Shown here: positions 57,958-64,000 of the stretch, one piece after another
Layout: the number at the start of each line of letters is the position of its first letter
Numbering within the stretch: the stretch's first letter is position 1
Origin: Diplolepis rosae
Lineage: Eukaryota; Arthropoda; Insecta; Hymenoptera; Diplolepididae
Reading direction: 5' to 3'
DNA length: 64,000 nucleotides
Assembly: GCA_030998225.1 (NCBI GenBank)
Contig: JAPYXD010000714.1
Location: forward strand, 1,488,001 to 1,552,000
Position numbers and translations under genes: made by a program
The notes under the pieces: generated by a model
What the model was told of the DNA's origin: nothing
Databases searched by the model: none
Seen by the model: the letters and a program-made list of their open reading frames with translations, nothing else

Positions 57958-59470
57958 AGGTCTGATCAGCTGGCACCTCCACAACAGAATATTACTATTT
58001 ACTTTATGCCACATTTTCGGGCTAATTACGGGCTAATTTTGAGCGGTAATGCCGATTTTTGGGCTCTTGTATTTTTCTCAAAAAACCAAATTTTAGGTGG
58101 AGGTGCTGACTGCCCGATCAGCTTGCACCTCCAGTACATAAAAACCTCGAAATTTCAAAAACTGACTATACCCGAATTTCGGGCTATTTTCGGGCTCTTG
58201 AAAGACCCCAAAATCAATTTCGAAAAAACAACCTCTATCACTAACAAGCAAACCTTAATTTTTAAAAATAATTTCTCGGTGGTATTAACTACCCCAGAAT
58301 TTCGGGCTATTTTCGGGCTTTTCAAATACACAAAAATAATTTTTGAAAAAATAACCCCTTTCACCGAAAAGCAACCCTTAATTTTTGAAAATACATTTTG
58401 AACAAAAAAAACTCTTTGAGAATACTGGGCAATTTTCGGTCTCCTCAAAAAGGTGCATATCGATTTTGGGGCCCCAACCCTTAACACAAAATGCACCCCT
58501 GCATGGCCATGTAAAGACGACTTTGACTAAAAATCATCTTTCTGTGTATTTTATGGTCTAGGAATACTCTGATTTTCGGGCTCTTCAAAAATGTGCATAT
58601 CGATTTTTGGGCTCCATCCCTTAACACCGAAATCACCCCTGCATGGCCATGTAGAGAGGACTTTGTATAAAAAACATCTTTTTGGGAACTTTATTGTCTG
58701 CAAGCACACTTTGATTTTCGGGCTCTTCAAAAATGTCTACATCAATCATGTAGAGCCCGAAAATCAGAGAGTTTTCCTAGACGATAAAGTTCCCAAAAAG
58801 ATGAATTTTATCCTAAGTCGTCCCTACATGGCCATGCAGGTGTGCATTTTAATGTTAAGGGTTGGAGCCCAAAAATTGATATAGTCCTTTTTGAAGAGTC
58901 TGAAAATCAGAGAGTTCTTCTAGACCATAAAATACACAGAAAGATGATTTTTAGTCAAAGTCGTCTTTACATGGCTATGCACGGGTGATTTCGGTGTTAA
59001 GGGTTGGAGCCCAAAAATCGATAGAGACATTTATGAGGAGCCCGGAAAAAGCCTGATATTCTGGAGTAGTTTTTTTTTTACAAAATGTATTTTTTTTAAT
59101 TAAGGGTTGATTTTCAGTGATAGGGGTTGTTTTTTCAAAAATGATTTTTGGGTATTTCAAGATCCCGAAAATAGCATGAATTCTAGAGTAGTTTATTATG
59201 CAAAAAAAGTATTTTTTAAAATTAAGGGTTGCTTGTTAGTGATGGGGGTTGTTTTTCGAAATTGATTATTGGGCATTTCAAAAGCCCGAAATTCGGGTAA
59301 AGTCAGTTTTTTTAAGTTTAAAGTCTTATATGTATTGGAGCTCCTAGCTGATCGGGCAGTCAGCACCACCTCCTAAAATTTGGTTTTTTTGAGAAAAATA
59401 CAAGTTCCCAAAAATGTGGCATAAAATAAATAGTGATATTCCGTTGTGGAGGTGCCACCTGATCGGACCT
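57958..59470. mobile_element. 1.5-kb foldback palindrome
   Basis: The left end AGGTCTGATCAGCTGGCACC and the right end (complement AGGTCCGATCAGGTGGCACC) begin arms that remain complementary almost to the centre near 58750. Paired landmarks include TTATGCCACATTTT, CTTAACACCGAAATCACCC and CATGGCCATG. Internal modules with CGGGCTCTTCAAAAATGT recur, so each arm is tandemly built. Nine-base flanks TAATTAAAG / AAAACAAAG agree at only 6 positions. Terminal AGGTCYG is shared with the element at 1627-5851. Confidence 0.8.
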
Positions 59471-59894
59471 AAAACAAAGTCCCTGTTGAAAAACCCTGTA
59501 GATTATTTCTCAATTCGATTTTCCTAATTCAAGATTGAGCACAAAAACTAAAAATTTTGAAATTTGTATCGTAGTCATTTTGAAATTTGGATGATTTTCT
59601 CACTTAATTTCCCATTAACAAAAATATTATGCTAAATTTTAAGCAGTTACAGTTTTTGATAGTGTATTTTAAAAATCTCAAAATGTTGTTCGCGGCGCCT
59701 ATGTCAATGCCAGCACTTTTGCTACTTCTCCTTCATCACGAGTTTTGACTTGTTCAGAGCAATCTTTCCGCGCACGCGCTCTGTACAATTTTACTTGGAC
59801 GATAGTGTTAAAGGCATGTGCCGCGATTTGTTTACTGGTCCCACTTTTTCGTGAGAAATAGGCGTCGTCTGTAATTTATGTTTTGACTGTTAAA
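59471..59894 (+). promoter_or_regulatory. Presumed upstream region of the transposase-type gene
   Basis: 424 bases between the palindrome and the first ATG. A GC-richer part (59690-59830) contains GCGCACGCGCTC. No canonical promoter element that I can place with confidence. Confidence 0.3.
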
Positions 59895-60444
59895 ATGTCG
59901 AATAAACCAGGCAGAAAATTAAAGGTCTCGAATGAACAACTAATTAATTTGTTCTCTAAAAACAAAGAAAAACTATTTCTAGAAAGTGGACAGTTGGTAA
60001 GCAAGACAAATGAAATTTGGATGCATTTGTCTTCTGAATTGAATGGTCAACTTTCGGCCAAAACATTGTATTCAAAACTATGTGTCCGAAAATTACGTGA
60101 ACAAATTAATCAAGATGCATACAGTGCTTATGAGAGAAAAGATTTACAGTGCTTAAGTCATGAAGAAATAGAATCCGACGAATCCAATTGTAGCAGCACA
60201 GCAGGTGATGTTTGGAAATTCGAAATTTTAATTGATAAAGAAGAATTTGAGAAGTTGATTATTAACGTGGAGTACAATAGACGAGAAGCAGGCCACAATT
60301 ATTTACGACCATGTCTCAAATTGAAACCAGGAATATGGGAAGAATTGTTGAGTGACGAAATATATAAATCTACATCTTTAGAATGTGCTTTTAATTTTAT
60401 TAATCACTCATTAACTAATGACGGGAAGAGTGGAATCATAAACG
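59895..60444 (+). CDS. Transposase-type gene, exon 1 (N-terminal module)
   Basis: Start ATG at 59895 in good context (TTAAAATGTCG). 183 codons plus one base lead to a donor (AAACG|GTATAA). The product begins MSNKPGRKLKVSNEQLINLF, a basic stretch followed by helices with EIWMHLSSELNGQLSAKTLY and a conserved-looking KFEILIDKEEFEKL. This order (basic start, 'IW..ls.elng...aktLY' helix, then a linker) fits my memory of the N-terminus of a widespread insect transposon-encoded family whose second part carries a DDE-type domain and whose tail can be USP-like. The phase-1 donor matches the acceptor at 62553 exactly. It is uninterrupted by stops. It probably binds DNA or regulates; that is inference. 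Confidence 0.65.
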
Positions 60445-60745
60445 GTATAATCCTATTTTTATAACTTTAATTAAGAATAAGTTTATTGATTATTCACATT
60501 CTTTGAATACTTTTAATTGCGTTAAATTTCACATGGTTTGCATGAAATTAAAAGACAACATTCCTTATCCCACAATAGAGTTCAAATGTACATCAGGGGT
60601 TTTAAATGTTCAACCAACAATTCTGCATATTAACTTTATTATTAGAACACGTGTTTCGCAAAAAAGAAATAAAATTACCAAAAATTCTTATTAAGAAACA
60701 ATGTCCAATTGAAAAAGTATATATAATTCAAAATTCGGTTATAAT

Positions 60746-61302
60746 TAGGGTAACCATAATTGATTTTCGAAAAGTAGGACAAAAAGGTTGGACAAAGTAC
60801 AAAGGACAAAGTAGGACAAAAATTTATTTAAAAAGAGGACAAAGTAGGACAGAAGAGTTTACAAAAAGAGTACAAAGTTAGGAAAAATATTGTAGTTTGA
60901 AAACAGAATAAAATAGAGTACAGTAGGATACAAAGGATTAAATAAAAAAGAGAATTTTCAAACATTTTTTTCAAATAAACTATTTTATTAAATGTTATCA
61001 ATGCTTAACATCTTATATTTTTATTTTTGAACCCTGGTGCATTCTAATGAATAATCTATTGAGTTGAAAGATTATTTTTGAGTTGCTAGGACTTGTGAAT
61101 TAACGAAGAAATCGTTCGATGGCATTGAATTATAAAATAGTGTACAAAAACAAAAAGATCCAAAAGTTGATTAAAAAATAAAAATTTATCATTTAAAAAA
61201 TCCGGACAAAAATCCGGAAAAACTAAAAAATCGTGTGGGACACCTCACACAAGCCCTAAAATGAGGACATTTCCGGAGAAATTCGGACGGATGGTCGCCC
61301 TA
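60746..61302. mobile_element. 557-bp hAT-like non-autonomous element
   Basis: Ends TAGGGTAACCAT and (complement) TAGGGCGACCAT are inverted. They are flanked by GTTATAAT (60738-60745) and GTTTTAAT (61303-61310), an 8-bp duplication with one mismatch, the hAT size. Near the left end AGGACAAAGTAGGACA-type units repeat in tandem (60768-60880); near the right end GGACAAAAATCCGG and TTCCGGAGAAATTCGGAC occur. No transposase. Confidence 0.75.
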
Positions 61303-61537
61303 GTTTTAATTTGTGTTAAAAAATTGTATTTTAATTTAAATAATTTGAAATCTTCCCGTCAAAACGGAGACGCTTTTAAATAATTTTTAATCAAAATGTT
61401 TTTAAAAGTTTTGATAACAATTTGAATTTTTGGAAATTATTTTTTCAATATTTTTTCATATTTGGGATTTTTGTATTCGGTAAAAATATGTCCCATCAAA
61501 AAATCGCCTTTTATTGAAGGCTGTGTGTTCTTATACA

Positions 61538-61924
61538 CGGAAAAAAGTAAATTATAAGAATCTCCAGGAAGTTAGCACCGCCATTTAGTTTTTTCAAAAA
61601 AACAAAAGTTGAGCTAAATTGTGCTAGGCGAGCACAATAAATCTCTTCCTTGATAATTTTCTCTCAAACGCATCCTTTTGGACATTTATTGAGTTCAACT
61701 AGCACAATTCAGCACAACTTTTGTTTTTTCGAAATTACAATTTTCGAAAATATATGTTTAAATAAATTCTCCACGTACATAAAAATTAACTCATTTTGTG
61801 AAATATGCATATGAGAGAAAATCGTTGAGGAAGAGATTTAATGTTCAACACAACTTTTGTTTTTTTAAAAAAACAAAATGGCGATGCTAACTTCCTGGAC
61901 ATATTATGAGATTTACTTTTTCAA
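61538..61924. mobile_element. Inverted-repeat element with ~75-base arms
   Basis: CACGGAAAAAAGTAAATTAT and, further in, CCAGGAAGTTAGCACCGCCA pair with the right side (complement of TGGCGATGCTAACTTCCTGG). ACAAAAGTTG and GCACAA words form additional inner inverted pairs. No coding content. Confidence 0.75.
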
Positions 61925-61997
61925 GCTATAAAAATATCAATACAAAGATTTATTTAAAAAAGAAACTAATGGAACCATAATTGTTTAATTCAGGCCT

Positions 61998-62085
61998 AAT
62001 AATAGCTGTAAAAAGCCGTAAACTCTGGTGTAAACTGAAATATGAATTTCCATTATGGAGGTTCTAGCTGGAAGGACCTCATTTT
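61998..62085. repeat. Degenerate foldback-element end
   Basis: AGCCGTAAACTCTGG, TTATGGAGGTTCTAGCTGGA and a final AGGACCT resemble ends of the elements at 1627 and 57958. One side only. Confidence 0.4.
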
Positions 62086-62323
62086 ACAGTAAAACGTTAA
62101 CTTTCACGATTTTAATCATTATGGTAAAATACTTCGAAAACCGAGTGTTAAAGAATCAAAAGGTGTTGGGTTTAAACTTTCTTAATGTAAGTTAAAAAAT
62201 TACCATCTTCAAAGTAGATTTGTAAACCTTTACAATCGAAAATGCATCGAATTAAGATGGTTTCCAGTCAGCACAAAATTAAAGGACGTTTTTAGAACGT
62301 TATAGAATTGGAGCCCCATCCCT

Positions 62324-62515
62324 ATATTGAAAATAAATGCTATTGAATCTATAGCATCTTTTCCAAAAGCATGTACAAGTATATTATTGATTCAAAAAAA
62401 TATGCCAATAAAACTGATATATATACTACCAATTCTATAACATATTGATTTGAATCAATGATATACATGCTTTTAGCAGAAATGCTATGAATTCCATAGC
62501 ATTTTTGTCTCAGTG
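62324..62515. mobile_element. MITE, copy 2 (AAATGCTATTGAATCTATAG type)
   Basis: Same internal order as 13112-13295: AAATGCTATTGAATCTATAG at the left, TTGATTCAAAAAAATAT in the middle, ATGCTTTTAGCAGAAATGCT and TGTCTCAGTG at the right. The left end is more decayed (ATTGAAAATAAATGC). Confidence 0.8.
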
Positions 62516-62553
62516 TATGCATACTGAACATAATTATGTTTTAATATGTACAG

Positions 62554-64000
62554 GTCGTTGTCGGTGCGGTAGTACCCTGCAATGTAAAATTGACAATTTC
62601 CATGCCACGAAGCACGCTATTTTCACATGTGCCGTGAAAAAAGGGGATGCAAAATGCGGTAAACGGTACCTCAGGCAACCCATGCGTGAAGAAGTAGCAA
62701 AACTTTTATGCAAAAAGCCTGCGGAAATATATAGAATCGAACAAGCAGGGGAAAAAATGTTGTCAGGTAGACCGGAACCTCCGAATCTGCCTGGTCTTAA
62801 TGTTTTGAAAACAGCGAAACACCAGTTTAAAAGGAGTCAGTATCTTCATGAAGACCCAAGAAGAGCACTTGAGCTCATGAAGCACACAAATTTGGCCAAC
62901 GTTATACATACAATCGGCTTGAGCCCCTTTATGGTACACTTCTGGACCAATACCCAAATTCACATTTATTTTGAATATGCAAAACGAGAACCAGCAGAAA
63001 TTTTTATCGATGCAACTGGAGGAATAATCAAAAAAATTATTATATCAGATGAGATCAAAACTAAAGTTATATTCATCTACTTTATTGTGATAAATACAGA
63101 GTCAGGTCAAATTTGCGTGGCCCATATGATCACGGAAAGCCATAACACTATATCGATACTGTTTTTTTTGTTAGAATGGGTACGACTGGGGGCTCCTCAT
63201 CCTAAAGTAGTGACATCTGATGGATCAGTAGCACTTCTAACTGCTATTGTAAGAGCTTTCACGGGAAAATTCATTATAGATGAATATGTAGATTCGTATG
63301 AAAGAGAGCTTCCATCATGTTATGTACGGATGGACGGTGCTCACTTCATGAATCTCTACGTAAAATTCTTAAAAAATACGGCAAAAACAAAAAAAATTCG
63401 AGCTTTTTATAAAGGGGCTGTAGGCCAACTGATGGTATCTTGTAATGAAAAAGATGCAATGAGAATTTTGAAGGCTATCCTCACTGTGGCCCATTCGGAA
63501 ACTGATGGGAATATTCAAGGATTAGACGATAAAACTGATTGCGAAAAAGAAAATATCTTTAGTCTTTTGAAACCTGACGAAATGCGAGAGTATGAAGATG
63601 AGGTGGTGCAAGAACCTGTATTTCCGAAAGTAGAAGCGGAAAATCTTTTTGACTGGGACCCTGAGAAAGACGCTGAAGATTCCTGCTTATCTGGTCAGAA
63701 AGACAAAAAATCAAATAAATGGCTCAAATTATTTGATGAGATAAACAATTCAGTCTTAAAAATAACAGAGTCTGAACATGGGGAACATGACAGTGCATAC
63801 TGTTTACCAATATTAGCAAAGAAGCTCAGAAAAGATATGACTTGGTTCCCTTTATGGTCATGCATATATAGAGATCGATTTGGCTACGGGAAAATTCCTG
63901 CATCAAGTGCTGCTGTGGAATGTGAATTTAAGAACCTAAAAGATAAATTCCTAAATAACGAAGATCTACCAATGAGAGCAGACGAATTTGTACAATTATT
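62554..64000 (+). CDS. Transposase-type gene, exon 2 (zinc motif and DDE-like domain), runs off the window
   Basis: Follows acceptor TATGTACAG|GT and completes the codon left by exon 1 (N-G-R). 482 codons stay open to the window end. The start has CRCGSTLQC and FTCAVKKGDAKCGKRY, Cys pairs suggesting zinc binding. Then come IGLSPFMVHFW, AEIFIDATGGIIKKI (candidate first catalytic Asp), a beta-strand-rich VIFIYFIVINTESGQICVAH, PKVVTSDGSVALLTAIVRAF (second Asp) and SCYVRMDGAHFMNLYVKFLK. After an acidic spacer it continues with FPLWSCIYRDRFGYGKIPAS and SSAAVECEF (candidate Glu). This order resembles RNase H-fold transposases of the Mutator-like group. It lies 424 bp after a foldback palindrome, so it is most likely a transposon gene, possibly still expressible. 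Assignment to a named superfamily and the catalytic residues are inference. Confidence 0.7.

Larger units (their letters stand above)
60445..62553 (+). other. Intron of the transposase-type gene, full of insertions
   Basis: 2.1 kb from GTATAA to TATGTACAG. Contains the hAT-like element 60746-61302, the inverted-repeat element 61538-61924, a foldback end fragment at 61998-62085 and the MITE 62324-62515. ORFs at 60503-60694 and 60606-60881 show no domain. Confidence 0.55.

Noticed and set aside
57958..59470. Assembly artefact (false inverted duplication).
   Set aside because: The arms differ at many positions and have distinct insertions, and partial copies exist at 131-312, so the palindrome is real sequence.

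Overview
The window is nuclear DNA of an arthropod, most probably an insect. It is strongly AT-rich, has spliced coding segments with GT-AG borders, and is packed with eukaryotic transposon families: Copia, Penelope-like, mariner/Tc1, Mutator-like foldback, hAT-like and CACTGAG-ended elements, plus tRNA-derived SINEs. There is no bacterial operon structure. Host gene content is very low; I can support three isolated candidate host exons (about 10.0, 14.5 and 46.5 kb). The species cannot be named from the sequence.

Layout. 1-6 kb: a 4.2-kb foldback element (1627-5851) with long inverted arms and a perfect 9-bp target duplication. It encloses two spliced minus-strand exons of a ubiquitin-specific-protease-like (C19) C-terminus. 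7-14.7 kb: SINEs, small inverted-repeat elements, a candidate exon near 10 kb and a clear phase-2 exon at 14309-14707. 14.8-22.2 kb: a nested inverted structure. A Penelope-like element with long inverted arms carries a GIY-YIG endonuclease, which is cut in two by a 2.66-kb CACTGAG-ended element. 22-28.5 kb: mostly unrecognised AT-rich DNA. 28.5-35 kb: dispersed repeats and a 4.66-kb inverted-repeat element holding a Penelope arm remnant and a nearly intact but stop-bearing Tc1/mariner transposase. 35.5-41.2 kb: a decayed Copia retrotransposon whose 3' LTR is interrupted by a 939-bp deleted mariner. 41-57.9 kb: more mariner remnants, Penelope arms with a ~157-bp tandem array, MITEs and one candidate exon. 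57.96-59.47 kb: a 1.5-kb near-complete palindrome. 59.9-64 kb: a spliced, open transposase-type gene that runs off the window.

Most interesting reading. The gene at 59895-64000 (N-terminal module, CxC zinc-type motif, DDE-like domain) and the USP-like exons at 3.4-4.1 kb look like the front and back of one large transposon-encoded protein family. The foldback that carries the back half has Mutator-type 9-bp duplications and shares an AGGTCYG terminus with the palindrome just upstream of the front half. This suggests a Mutator-like foldback transposon lineage whose transposase carries a deubiquitinase-like domain. A second notable signal is a conserved CTGATGAG-stem-GAAAC motif, resembling a hammerhead core, in all six well-preserved Penelope arms.
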